Part shown: piece after piece, positions 20,046 through 28,234 of the stretch | Numbering within the stretch: position 1 is the stretch's first letter | How the letters are laid out: each line of letters opens with the position of its first letter | Source: Stenomitos frigidus ULC18 | GTDB taxonomy: Bacteria > Cyanobacteriota > Cyanobacteriia > Leptolyngbyales > Leptolyngbyaceae | NCBI RefSeq assembly: GCF_003003795.1 | Contig: NZ_PVWK01000099.1 | Span: forward strand, 62,001 to 126,000 | Direction of reading: 5' to 3' | Length of the DNA stretch: 64,000 nucleotides | The notes under the pieces: model-generated | Told to the model about the DNA's origin: nothing | The model's database searches: none | What the model saw: the letters and a program-made list of their open reading frames with translations, nothing else | Program-made: the position numbers and the translations under genes

Positions 20046-23000
20046 ATGGATAGAGCAACTGTGAATCAATATCAGAATCAGGGAACAGCAGATGGGTACG
20101 CTGGTCAGCGTTGGTTAGTAGAAGAGCGTGATGCCTGTGGGGTTGGGTTCATTGCCGATCAGCAAGGTCGCAGTAGTCATGATCTAATCGCAAAGGCGCT
20201 CTCTGCATTGACTTGCCTGGAGCATCGGGGTGGCTGCAGCGCTGATCAAGACTCAGGAGACGGGGCTGGCTTAATGACAGCCATTCCCTGGGAGCTCATG
20301 TCGCAATGGATGGCTAATGAAAGCATTCAGGTACCTACCACAAGTCACCTTGGGGTCGGCATGGTCTTTCTACCAGCCAATGTAGAAGCAGCAATCATCG
20401 CACGTCAAGTCGTTGAACAGATTGCCGCTGAGGAAGGGCTAACGGTTCTAGGTTGGCGGGTTGTACCGACACTACCAAGCCTTTTGGGCAGACAAGCCCG
20501 CGAAAATCTGCCCCAGATTGAGCAGGTGTTAGTGCAGTCGCCGCAGCAGGGCGAAGCGCTGGAACGACAGCTCTACATCACCCGTAAGCGCACACATGCT
20601 GCAGCTCCAGTCGAAGTTCAAGGCTCTGCTCTACAAAGTGAGTTCACTGATTTCTACATCTGCTCCTTTTCGAACCGCACGATCATCTACAAAGGCATGG
20701 TGCGATCGGCCGTCCTAGGCGAGTTCTACCTCGATCTCAGACAGCCAGCATACAAAAGTACGTTTGCGGTTTACCACCGTCGCTTTAGCACGAACACACT
20801 GCCCAAATGGCCGTTAGCACAGCCCATGCGATTGCTCGGTCATAATGGCGAAATCAATACGCTTTTAGGCAACGTCAACTGGATGATGGCGCGGGAAGCC
20901 GATCTGGAGCACTCCTGCTGGGGCGATCGCCTCACGGATCTGAAACCCACCGTCAACCTCGACAACAGTGACTCTGCTAACCTCGATAACGTCTTTGAAC
21001 TGCTGGTGCGATCGGGTCGCAGTCCTCAAGAGGCGCTGATGATCATGGTGCCAGAGGCGTATCAGAATCAGCCTGATTTGGCAGAACATCCTGAAATTAC
21101 AGACTTTTACGAATACTACAGCGGCATTCAGGAACCCTGGGATGGTCCCGCGCTGCTGGTGTTTAGTGACGGTAAGGTGGTGGGTGCCACGCTCGATCGC
21201 AACGGTCTGCGTCCCGCCCGCTATAGCATTACGCGCGATGGCTACATTGTGGTTGCCTCTGAAGCTGGGGTAGTGGATCTACCTGAAGCAGACATTATTG
21301 AGAAAGGTCGACTGGGTCCCGGTCAGATGATTGCTGTGGATCTGGAAAACCACGAGATTCAAAAAAACTGGGAAATCAAGCAGCGGGTTGCCAGCGCCAA
21401 GCCCTACGGCGAGTGGCTCAAGCAAAACCGCTACGACCTCAAGCACAAACCGTTTGCTGAAAACGTCCCCTACATTCCCACCGGGAATCTGCTCCGTTAT
21501 CAAACTGCCTTTGGCTACACAGCCGAAGATGTGGAGATGGTCATCCAGGAGATGGGCGCACAGGGCAAGGAACCCACCTTCTGCATGGGCGACGATGTAC
21601 CGCTGGCAGTATTGTCTACCAAACCACATCTACTATACGACTACTTCAAACAGCGGTTTGCGCAGGTGACGAATCCGCCGATCGACCCGTTGCGTGAAAA
21701 GCTCGTTATGTCACTGACGATTCAGCTTGGCGAACGCGGCAATCTGCTTGAAGCGGGCGCCAAAAATGCGCATTTGCTGAAGTTGGAGTCACCAGTGCTG
21801 AGTGATCCAGAACTTGATCAGATTCGCCAATCTGGCTTTGAGACTGCCGATCTTTCAACGTTGTTTGAGCTCTCGCAAGGGCCGGATGGCTTGCAGCGTG
21901 CGGTGACCGCACTGTGCCAGAAAGCCGCCGAAGCCGTTCGTGCCGGTAAGAAAATCCTGATCTTGAGCGATCGCGCGGGGCAGGCTGGAACCATCAGTCT
22001 CAGTGAGGACTATACCTATATCCCTCCGCTGTTGGCGATCGGTGCCGTGCATCATCATCTAATCCGTCAGGGCTTGCGGATGAAAGCCTCGCTCATCGCC
22101 GATACCGCCCAGTGCTGGAGCACCCACCACTTTGCCTGTCTGATTGGGTATGGAGCCAGTGGCGTTTGTCCCTATCTGGCACTAGAAACGGTGCGTCAGT
22201 GGTGGACTGAGCCAAAAACTCAGAGCTTCATGGAGCGGGGCAAGCTTAAGGCGATCACGTTATCAGCAGCACAGGGTAACTATCGCAAGGCGATCGAAGA
22301 TGGACTGCTCAAAATTCTGTCTAAAATGGGCATTTCGCTGCTGACGAGCTACCACGGCGCCCAGATTTTTGAGGCGATCGGCATTGGCGGCGACTTGTTA
22401 CACCTTGGCTTTGCGGGCACTGCCTCACGGTTGGGTGGCTTAAGTGTCGCTGACTTGGCGCAGGAAGTGGTCTCCTTCCACCAGCGAGCGTTTCCCGAAC
22501 TGCACATTAAAAAACTCGAAAACTACGGCTTCGTCAACTACCGTCCGGGTGGTGAATACCACATGAACAGCCCGGAAATGTCGAAGTACCTGCACAAGGC
22601 AGTCGCAGACAAAAGCTACGACCACTACGCACTGTATCAGAAGTACCTGGAAGAGCGCCCCCTGACTGCGCTGCGAGATTTGCTAGATGTGAAGAGCGAT
22701 CGTCCCTCTATTCCCTTAGACGAAGTAGAACCCGCTAGCGCAATTGTTCAGCGCTTCTGCACCGGTGGCATGTCGCTGGGAGCGTTATCGCGGGAGGCAC
22801 ACGAAACGCTGGCGATCGCCATGAACCGCATCGGCGGCAAGTCTAACTCTGGCGAGGGTGGAGAAGATCCCTCGCGCTTCTTGGCGTTCAACGACGTGGA
22901 TGAGAAGGGGCTTTCGCCACTATTTCCGCATCTAAAAGGGTTGCGGAATGGTGATACCGCCAATTCTGCCATCAAGCAGGTTGCTTCGGGTCGCTTTGGG

Positions 23001-24707
23001 GTCACTCCAGAGTACCTGATGAGTGCCAAGCAGCTTGAAATCAAGATGGCTCAGGGTGCAAAGCCTGGTGAAGGGGGACAACTTCCTGGCCCTAAAGTAA
23101 GTCCCTATATTGCGCTGTTGCGTCGATCGAAACCCGGTGTAACGCTGATTTCGCCGCCGCCGCACCATGATATTTACTCGATCGAGGACTTAGCCCAACT
23201 CATCTTTGATCTGCATCAAATCAATCCCGAAGCGCAGGTGTCGGTCAAGCTGGTAGCAGAAGTGGGGATCGGCACGATCGCGGCGGGTGTTGCCAAAGCA
23301 AACGCCGATATCATCCAGATCTCGGGTCACGATGGCGGGACGGGTGCATCACCGTTGAGTTCGATCAAGCACGCAGGTAGCCCGTGGGAACTGGGGCTAA
23401 CGGAAGTGCATCGGGCGCTGATGCAAAACGAATTGCGCGATCGCGTCTTGCTGCGCGTGGATGGTGGCATCAAAACGGGTTGGGATATAGTGATGGCGGC
23501 TCTCATGGGTGGCGAAGAATTTGGCTTCGGCTCCATTGCGATGATTGCAGAAGGTTGCATCATGGCGCGGATCTGTCATACGAACAATTGCCCAGTGGGG
23601 GTGACGAGTCAACGTGAAGAACTCCGCAAGCGGTTCCCTGGCATGCCCGAACAGGTGGTCAATTTCTTCTTCTTCATTGCCGAAGAAGCCCGATCGCTGC
23701 TGGCAAAACTCGGCTACCGTTCGATGAACGACATCCTTGGTCGAGCTGATCTGCTGAAAGTGCGGGAGGACGTGACGCTGCCCAAAACCCAAAGCTTGAA
23801 CCTCAACTGCCTGACGCAGTTGCCCGACACACGGGACGATCGCGCCTGGTTGGTGCATGAAACCGTACACAGCAACGGCTACGTCCTGGACGACGAGCTT
23901 TTGAGCGATCCAGATATTCAGGCATCGATCGCGAACCAGTCCAACGTTACTAAAGCGATTGATGTGGTGAATACGGATCGGACGATCGGCGCACGAATCG
24001 CAGGGGCGATCGCTCGTCAGTACGGCAACAGCGGCTTTGGTGGGCACATCACACTCAACGTCAAAGGTAGCGTGGGTCAAAGCTTCGGAGCGTTCAACCT
24101 CCCCGGTATGACGCTCAACTTAGAAGGTGAAGCCAACGACTATGTCGGCAAAGGCTTACACGGCGGCACGATCGTCATCGTGCCACCGGCGGCTGCGACT
24201 TACAGTCCATCGGACAACGTCATCATCGGCAACACCTGTCTCTATGGGGCAACGGGCGGTACACTGTTTGCCTATGGTCAAGCCGGTGAACGCTTCGCCG
24301 TCCGCAATTCCAACGCACAGGCAGTCGTTGAAGGTGCTGGGGATCACTGCTGCGAATACATGACAGGTGGCGTGGTTGTCGTACTGGGTCACACAGGACG
24401 TAACGTGGGCGCAGGGATGACAGGCGGTTTAGCCTACTTCCTGGATGAAGACGGCAGTTTCCCTACTAAAGTGAACCCAGAAATTGTGAAAGTCCAACGG
24501 GTGATTGCACCTGCCGGAGAGCAGCAGTTAAAGGAGTTGATTGAAGCACATGCCGATCGCACGGGTAGCCAAAAAGCCAAAACCATCCTGGCGAACTGGG
24601 CTGAGTACCTACCTAAGTTCTGGCAGCTTGTACCACCCTCTGAAAAGGACTCACCCGAAGCAAACCCCGAAGCGGTAACTGAAAAAGTGCTGACTCCAGC
24701 GCAGTAA
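20046..24707 (+). CDS. gltB: glutamate synthase large subunit, probably ferredoxin-dependent (GlsF)
   Basis: Makes two glutamates from glutamine and 2-oxoglutarate in the GS-GOGAT cycle. The 1553 residues hold four domains. The first is an N-terminal glutaminase with the nucleophile Cys in RDACGVGFI after a ~30-residue propeptide. A central domain follows. The FMN-binding synthase domain has [24 protein letters not shown] and [18 protein letters not shown]-terminal beta-helix ends the protein ([21 protein letters not shown]). The 3Fe-4S cysteines are in [15 protein letters not shown]. No gltD lies alongside and the length fits, so ferredoxin is the likely electron donor; the NADPH form cannot be excluded. 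An NtcA-type site lies upstream. Confidence 0.95.
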   Translation: MDRATVNQYQNQGTADGYAGQRWLVEERDACGVGFIADQQGRSSHDLIAKALSALTCLEHRGGCSADQDSGDGAGLMTAIPWELMSQWMANESIQVPTTSHLGVGMVFLPANVEAAIIARQVVEQIAAEEGLTVLGWRVVPTLPSLLGRQARENLPQIEQVLVQSPQQGEALERQLYITRKRTHAAAPVEVQGSALQSEFTDFYICSFSNRTIIYKGMVRSAVLGEFYLDLRQPAYKSTFAVYHRRFSTNTLPKWPLAQPMRLLGHNGEINTLLGNVNWMMAREADLEHSCWGDRLTDLKPTVNLDNSDSANLDNVFELLVRSGRSPQEALMIMVPEAYQNQPDLAEHPEITDFYEYYSGIQEPWDGPALLVFSDGKVVGATLDRNGLRPARYSITRDGYIVVASEAGVVDLPEADIIEKGRLGPGQMIAVDLENHEIQKNWEIKQRVASAKPYGEWLKQNRYDLKHKPFAENVPYIPTGNLLRYQTAFGYTAEDVEMVIQEMGAQGKEPTFCMGDDVPLAVLSTKPHLLYDYFKQRFAQVTNPPIDPLREKLVMSLTIQLGERGNLLEAGAKNAHLLKLESPVLSDPELDQIRQSGFETADLSTLFELSQGPDGLQRAVTALCQKAAEAVRAGKKILILSDRAGQAGTISLSEDYTYIPPLLAIGAVHHHLIRQGLRMKASLIADTAQCWSTHHFACLIGYGASGVCPYLALETVRQWWTEPKTQSFMERGKLKAITLSAAQGNYRKAIEDGLLKILSKMGISLLTSYHGAQIFEAIGIGGDLLHLGFAGTASRLGGLSVADLAQEVVSFHQRAFPELHIKKLENYGFVNYRPGGEYHMNSPEMSKYLHKAVADKSYDHYALYQKYLEERPLTALRDLLDVKSDRPSIPLDEVEPASAIVQRFCTGGMSLGALSREAHETLAIAMNRIGGKSNSGEGGEDPSRFLAFNDVDEKGLSPLFPHLKGLRNGDTANSAIKQVASGRFGVTPEYLMSAKQLEIKMAQGAKPGEGGQLPGPKVSPYIALLRRSKPGVTLISPPPHHDIYSIEDLAQLIFDLHQINPEAQVSVKLVAEVGIGTIAAGVAKANADIIQISGHDGGTGASPLSSIKHAGSPWELGLTEVHRALMQNELRDRVLLRVDGGIKTGWDIVMAALMGGEEFGFGSIAMIAEGCIMARICHTNNCPVGVTSQREELRKRFPGMPEQVVNFFFFIAEEARSLLAKLGYRSMNDILGRADLLKVREDVTLPKTQSLNLNCLTQLPDTRDDRAWLVHETVHSNGYVLDDELLSDPDIQASIANQSNVTKAIDVVNTDRTIGARIAGAIARQYGNSGFGGHITLNVKGSVGQSFGAFNLPGMTLNLEGEANDYVGKGLHGGTIVIVPPAAATYSPSDNVIIGNTCLYGATGGTLFAYGQAGERFAVRNSNAQAVVEGAGDHCCEYMTGGVVVVLGHTGRNVGAGMTGGLAYFLDEDGSFPTKVNPEIVKVQRVIAPAGEQQLKELIEAHADRTGSQKAKTILANWAEYLPKFWQLVPPSEKDSPEANPEAVTEKVLTPAQ

Positions 24708-24730
24708 GTCAGTCAAGGCTTGAGTGAAAT

Positions 24731-24790
24731 GAAAAAGCGCCAGTAAGGTGAGTCATGTCCCAGCAAGCTCGCCTTCGGTGCTTTTTCTTT
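24731..24790 (+). terminator. probable terminator after glutamate synthase
   Basis: Nested complementary arms GAAAAAGC...GCTTTTTC and AAGGTGAG...CTCGCCTT (one wobble) form a long hairpin starting 23 bases after the stop. It is followed by TTTAT. Confidence 0.7.
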
Positions 24791-24880
24791 ATGACATTAT
24801 TTGTACTGGCAATAGGATGATGCTCTGAGTCTAATGAAGCAGTTCTTGGGGCAAAGGATAAAATTCGCTAAGATCAAGGC

Positions 24881-25174
24881 ATGAAATTTGAGTGGGATCA
24901 GCAAAAGAACCAGGCAAACATCGTAAAACATGGGCTTGACTTTGCAGATGCACCCAAAATTTTCAGACTACCGCTCCGTGTTTCCCTTGATGAACGGCAA
25001 GACTATGGGGAGGAGCGATGGATTGGCATCGGCATACTTGACGGACGGGTTATGGTGATCGTTTTCACAGAACCAGACGAGCAAATTATCCGTATTCTTT
25101 CACTTCGCAAAGCTCTGCCTTATGAACGAAAACGCTATGAACAGTTCCTCAAAAACGAATTGGGAGAAGGTTGA
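24881..25174 (+). CDS. brnT: BrnT family toxin
   Basis: A 97-residue DUF497/BrnT ribonuclease-type toxin. Its N-terminus FEWDQQKNQANIVKHGLDFADA is the family signature (FEWDxxKNxxNxxKHG). It continues with DERQDYGEERWIGIGIL and the core RIISLR-like RILSLRKALPYERKRYEQFL, with conserved Arg and His/Glu residues. BrnT cleaves RNA and is neutralised by BrnA. The downstream antitoxin frame overlaps its 3' end by about 50 bases, the normal brnTA order. No damage is visible, so the pair should be functional. Confidence 0.92.
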   Translation: MKFEWDQQKNQANIVKHGLDFADAPKIFRLPLRVSLDERQDYGEERWIGIGILDGRVMVIVFTEPDEQIIRILSLRKALPYERKRYEQFLKNELGEG

Positions 25175-25388
25175 CTTCCTCACGGACGAGGAAATTGATA
25201 CCTCTGATATTCCGCCATTAACTGAGGAATTTTTCAGCAAGTCGCGGTGGTGGAAACCTGCAGCGCCATTGAATGTCCTTGTGCAAGTCGATCCCAGCAC
25301 ACTCGCTTGGTTTCAAGCTCAAGGTAAGGATTACGAAAAGAAAATGGCTGCGGCATTACGGATCTATGCAGAAGCTCACAAACTATAG
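25122..25388 (+). CDS. brnA: BrnA family antitoxin
   Basis: An 88-residue antitoxin; the second Met (25137, MNSSSKTNWEKVDFLTDEEIDTSD) is an equally good start. The stretch TDEEIDTSDIPPLTEEFF and the C-terminal ribbon-helix-helix-like part VLVQVDPSTLAWFQAQGKDYEKKMAAALRIYAEAH are typical of BrnA. It binds BrnT and, as a DNA-binding complex, usually represses its own operon. It overlaps brnT, implying translational coupling. Confidence 0.88.
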   Translation: MNENAMNSSSKTNWEKVDFLTDEEIDTSDIPPLTEEFFSKSRWWKPAAPLNVLVQVDPSTLAWFQAQGKDYEKKMAAALRIYAEAHKL

Positions 25389-25564
25389 TCAAACCCAGTA
25401 CGATCGCCGATTACGTCGGAAGGATAAAGATCCTGGCTTTGACAGTAAACCTTAAGCATTTCCACATGGCGCTGGAGGTTCTAGAGTAAAGAAGCTATAC
25501 ATTTTGAGGAAACAAGCAGAATGGTAAATTGCTTGCATACGCACAAAATGAGGTCTTGCAGTCT

Positions 25565-25771
25565 ATGAGCTTTAATGATGTAGTCGAGGTAATCAAGAAT
25601 CTTTCTACAGATGAGAAGCGTGAAATTCAACTATTGTTGAGCCAATACCTGCGTGAGGAACGCCGTGATGAGATCTATAGCAACTTTAAGCTGGCGCAAA
25701 GCGAGCAGCAAAACGGTGAACTGACGTTTTCCTCCAATCTCAAGGAACTGAGGCAACTGCTAGAGGAGTAA
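25565..25771 (+). CDS. orphan antitoxin-like protein of a decayed RelE-type module
   Basis: A 68-residue protein from the ATG at 25565 (MSFNDVVEVIKNLSTDEKREIQLLL), with GAGG 11 bases upstream; an in-frame TTG at 25529 is a weaker start. It is a charged, helical protein of the type found as antitoxins in cyanobacterial type II modules. The frame of a RelE-like toxin begins 1 base after its stop but is interrupted by an amber codon. It may still act as an anti-toxin for related toxins, or be neutral residue. Confidence 0.7.
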   Translation: MSFNDVVEVIKNLSTDEKREIQLLLSQYLREERRDEIYSNFKLAQSEQQNGELTFSSNLKELRQLLEE

Positions 25772-25772
25772 C

Positions 25773-25889
25773 GTGGAAGTCAGTTTCAGTTCGACCTTCA
25801 AACGTGTTTTCAAAAAGCGCATTCTAGGCAATACCGATCGAGAGGCAAGATTTTAGCAAAAACTGGAACAGTTCACCGTAGATCCACCT
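25773..25889 (+). pseudogene. RelE/YafQ-like toxin remnant with amber stop and 3' truncation
   Basis: From a GTG one base after the antitoxin stop, the frame reads VEVSFSSTFKRVFKKRILGN then TDREARF, a TAG at 25854-25856, then QKLEQFTVDPP. This looks like the start of a cyanobacterial RelE-type toxin (usual pattern SFSSSFKRAFKK ... EARFWQKLE). TAG sits exactly where a Trp codon (TGG) is expected. After about 38 codons the similarity stops, so the catalytic C-terminal half is missing. The AIPR gene begins ~60 bases later. Confidence 0.72.
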
Positions 25890-25947
25890 GCTGAAGCTAG
25901 AGCAAACATTTTCTATTTTGAGATGGCAAAATATTTTCTTAGACAAT

Positions 25948-27720
25948 ATGAATCCACCAACACTTCAAGAATTCTCCTTAATTAGAACTAAAACAGACAG
26001 AAAACGGCAAGATTATGCTTTTCCTGATCTTACATCCGCTTTCTACTTCGTTGTTATAGATCTAATTCTTGGATTGCAAGAAGATGAAATACGAGACTCT
26101 ATAACAGATAGTAACTTTTTGAAAATTTCTAATCAACCATCTGGTCACGATAGAGGGATAGATGCTCTTTACATTGATGAGATTTCTGCACCCTCAACAG
26201 TTCATATGTTCAACTTTAAATATGCAGAAAACTTTGACAAAGCAAAGAGCAATAACCTTCCTTCGGGAGAAATCGATAAAATATTAGGCTTTATAAATGC
26301 ACTGAACCAGAAAGATGCAGCCTTACCTCAAGAAGTTAATGCAGTATTATCCTCGAAGGTTCAAGATATTTGGAGGCTATTTGAAAACGGCGATCCTAAG
26401 TTTATCCTTCATTTCTGTGCAAACTACTATAAAGGTTTTGAAAAAGCCGAAAGAGGTAGGCTTGAAAGAAGTGTTGGCAGAAATGTAGAAATCAAATATC
26501 ATTTGATGCCAGATTTATTTGAATCTATAGTTTCTAAAGATAAGCAAATAGTAGATGGAAGAATCAAGGCTATTAATACAGGTTTTTTTGAGAAATCTGA
26601 CGGGAATATTCGCGCCCTTATTGTAAATGTAGATGCAAGGGATTTAATAAGGATCGTTATTGACAACGAAGAGGTAAGAAGCAAAGCGGATATGACAAAT
26701 GATGAATATGAGGTGATAAAAAAATCAACTCTTCTGGAAGATGCGTTTAATGACAATGTGAGAATTTATCAGAAGAAATCATCAATCAATAAAAACATAA
26801 AATCTACAGCATTATCAGACGAAAACAGCAAATTCTTTTATTACAATAATGGCGTCACTTTGACATGTGATTCCTTTTCCTATTCTGACAGGCGCGCCCC
26901 AGTTATAGAGTTAAAAAATGTGCAAGTCGTAAATGGAAGTCAAACAATACATTCTTTGTACGAAGCCTTTTTGGAAGATTCAAGTAAATTTCGTGATATT
27001 GAGATTCTTTGTCGTATATGTGAAGTCAGAGATCCCGCTTTAAGTACGAGAATCGCAGAGTATACAAACAGTCAAAATCCTGTAAAGAGCCGAGATATAA
27101 GATCTGTAGACTTTATACAGCTAAGTTTGGAGAAAGAATTTCTCGTAAACGAAAAATTTTACGAGCGAAAGAAAAATCAGTATGCTGAAAAGCCTTTGAA
27201 TCAAAGGATAGATGCGGAAAAAGCTGGACAGGTTCTTATGGCTTTCTTTAACCGCTCTCCCTACGAAGCCAAGAACAGAAAAGGATTAATTTTTGGCGAC
27301 AAGTACGAGGAGGTTTTCAATGAAGAGGTCAATGCTGATAAAGTTTGGCTTGCATATAATCTTTTTGAGAAAATAGAATCGGAAAAAAATAAGATTAAAT
27401 TAGAAATCGTAGGTGATCAGTTATTATTTAGAAATAAGTCGTACATTCTTCATGCTTCTTACTACATACTTTATGTGATAGGAGAGCTTGCTAGACGAAA
27501 TAAAATCGAATTAAAATATTCTAACTTTCAGGAAATTTGGAGCCTTTACTCTGACTCAGTGAGTGTGATCGAAGCAACTATTGCCAAAGAACGAAGTGAA
27601 GTAGGTCAAAAGTATAATCACTCAACGTTTTTCAGATCAAACAAAAGTAAAAAATATTTTGAAGACTTGGAAGAAGTAGAGCTACTCAAGCTTCTAAGTT
27701 TAAGTGACATGAGTGTCTAA
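25948..27720 (+). CDS. AIPR (abortive infection phage resistance) family protein
   Basis: A 590-residue protein from the ATG at 25948 (MNPPTLQEFSLIRTKTDRKRQDYAFPDL); an upstream in-frame TTG at 25918 is less likely. The AIPR-family core is at about residues 300-350: FFYYNNGVTLTCDSF and VQVVNGSQTIHSLYEAF. It continues with IAEYTNSQNPVKSRDIRSVDFIQ. An N-terminal restriction-like region (GHDRGIDALYIDE; VHMFNFKYAE) resembles a PD-(D/E)xK-type fold. The gene is visibly A+T-rich and poor in HIP1 sites compared with its neighbours, suggesting recent transfer. AIPR proteins are linked to abortive infection and restriction systems. It is flanked by toxin-antitoxin remnants. Confidence 0.85.
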   Translation: MNPPTLQEFSLIRTKTDRKRQDYAFPDLTSAFYFVVIDLILGLQEDEIRDSITDSNFLKISNQPSGHDRGIDALYIDEISAPSTVHMFNFKYAENFDKAKSNNLPSGEIDKILGFINALNQKDAALPQEVNAVLSSKVQDIWRLFENGDPKFILHFCANYYKGFEKAERGRLERSVGRNVEIKYHLMPDLFESIVSKDKQIVDGRIKAINTGFFEKSDGNIRALIVNVDARDLIRIVIDNEEVRSKADMTNDEYEVIKKSTLLEDAFNDNVRIYQKKSSINKNIKSTALSDENSKFFYYNNGVTLTCDSFSYSDRRAPVIELKNVQVVNGSQTIHSLYEAFLEDSSKFRDIEILCRICEVRDPALSTRIAEYTNSQNPVKSRDIRSVDFIQLSLEKEFLVNEKFYERKKNQYAEKPLNQRIDAEKAGQVLMAFFNRSPYEAKNRKGLIFGDKYEEVFNEEVNADKVWLAYNLFEKIESEKNKIKLEIVGDQLLFRNKSYILHASYYILYVIGELARRNKIELKYSNFQEIWSLYSDSVSVIEATIAKERSEVGQKYNHSTFFRSNKSKKYFEDLEEVELLKLLSLSDMSV

Positions 27721-27794
27721 ATATGTTGTTGACTTTGTTTTTTAGAAGGCTGAATTTCTGATTCCTAATCCACTACTCAGATAGATGGAGGCTT

Positions 27795-28031
27795 ATGATT
27801 TCAGTCAATGAAGCTCAACAGCAGCTACAGGCTTTGATCGATGCAGTGAGCGAGTCGCATCAACCCGTTGTGATTGAAGGACACAATAGCAACGCTGTTC
27901 TATTATCTGAAGCTGATTGGGCTTCGGTACAGGAAACGTTGTATCTTCTCTCAGTGCCAGGGATGCGGGAATCGATTCGAGAGGGGTTGGCAACACCGAT
28001 CGAGGAGTGTGATCGGGCACTAGAGTGGTGA
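27795..28031 (+). CDS. Phd/YefM family antitoxin
   Basis: A 78-residue antitoxin. MISVNEAQQQLQALIDAVSESHQPVVIEGHNSNAVLLSEADWASVQETLYLLS is the standard Phd/YefM fold, and the C-terminal tail GMRESIREGLATPIEECDRALEW is the toxin-binding region. GGAGG lies 5-10 bases before the ATG. The partner YoeB-like toxin overlaps its stop but is cut short after 25 codons. It is now an orphan antitoxin unless a matching toxin exists elsewhere. Confidence 0.9.
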   Translation: MISVNEAQQQLQALIDAVSESHQPVVIEGHNSNAVLLSEADWASVQETLYLLSVPGMRESIREGLATPIEECDRALEW

Positions 28032-28105
28032 GTTGGAATCTGGTCTATACCAAACAGGCACAGAAAGATGCCAAAAAGCTGGCCTCTAGTAATTTACGAA
28101 CGTAG
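28028..28105 (+). pseudogene. YoeB/Txe-like toxin remnant, truncated after 25 codons
   Basis: A GTG overlapping the antitoxin stop starts VSWNLVYTKQAQKDAKKLAS and then SNLRT before TAG at 28103-28105. The beginning is the highly conserved N-terminus of YoeB-type toxins (WxxVYTKQAQKDAKKL). Intact members are about 85-90 residues, and the catalytic Arg, Glu and His all lie in the missing part. The following ~130 bases up to tex do not resume the toxin in any frame I can see. Confidence 0.8.
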
Positions 28106-28234
28106 CGCCCTTCGCCATAGATTGATGGTTTCAAACGTGCGATCGCTTGAGCAAAGTGCGATCGACTCAAAGCGTATCCCACATCCGCGACTCAAAGTCA
28201 GACTATCCTAGAAAAGCTGATGTAACGAACTGCA

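Noticed and set aside
23397-24080. A 227-codon antisense open frame inside glutamate synthase
   Set aside because: The plus strand codes conserved FMN and 3Fe-4S motifs here. The antisense frame has no recognisable domain.
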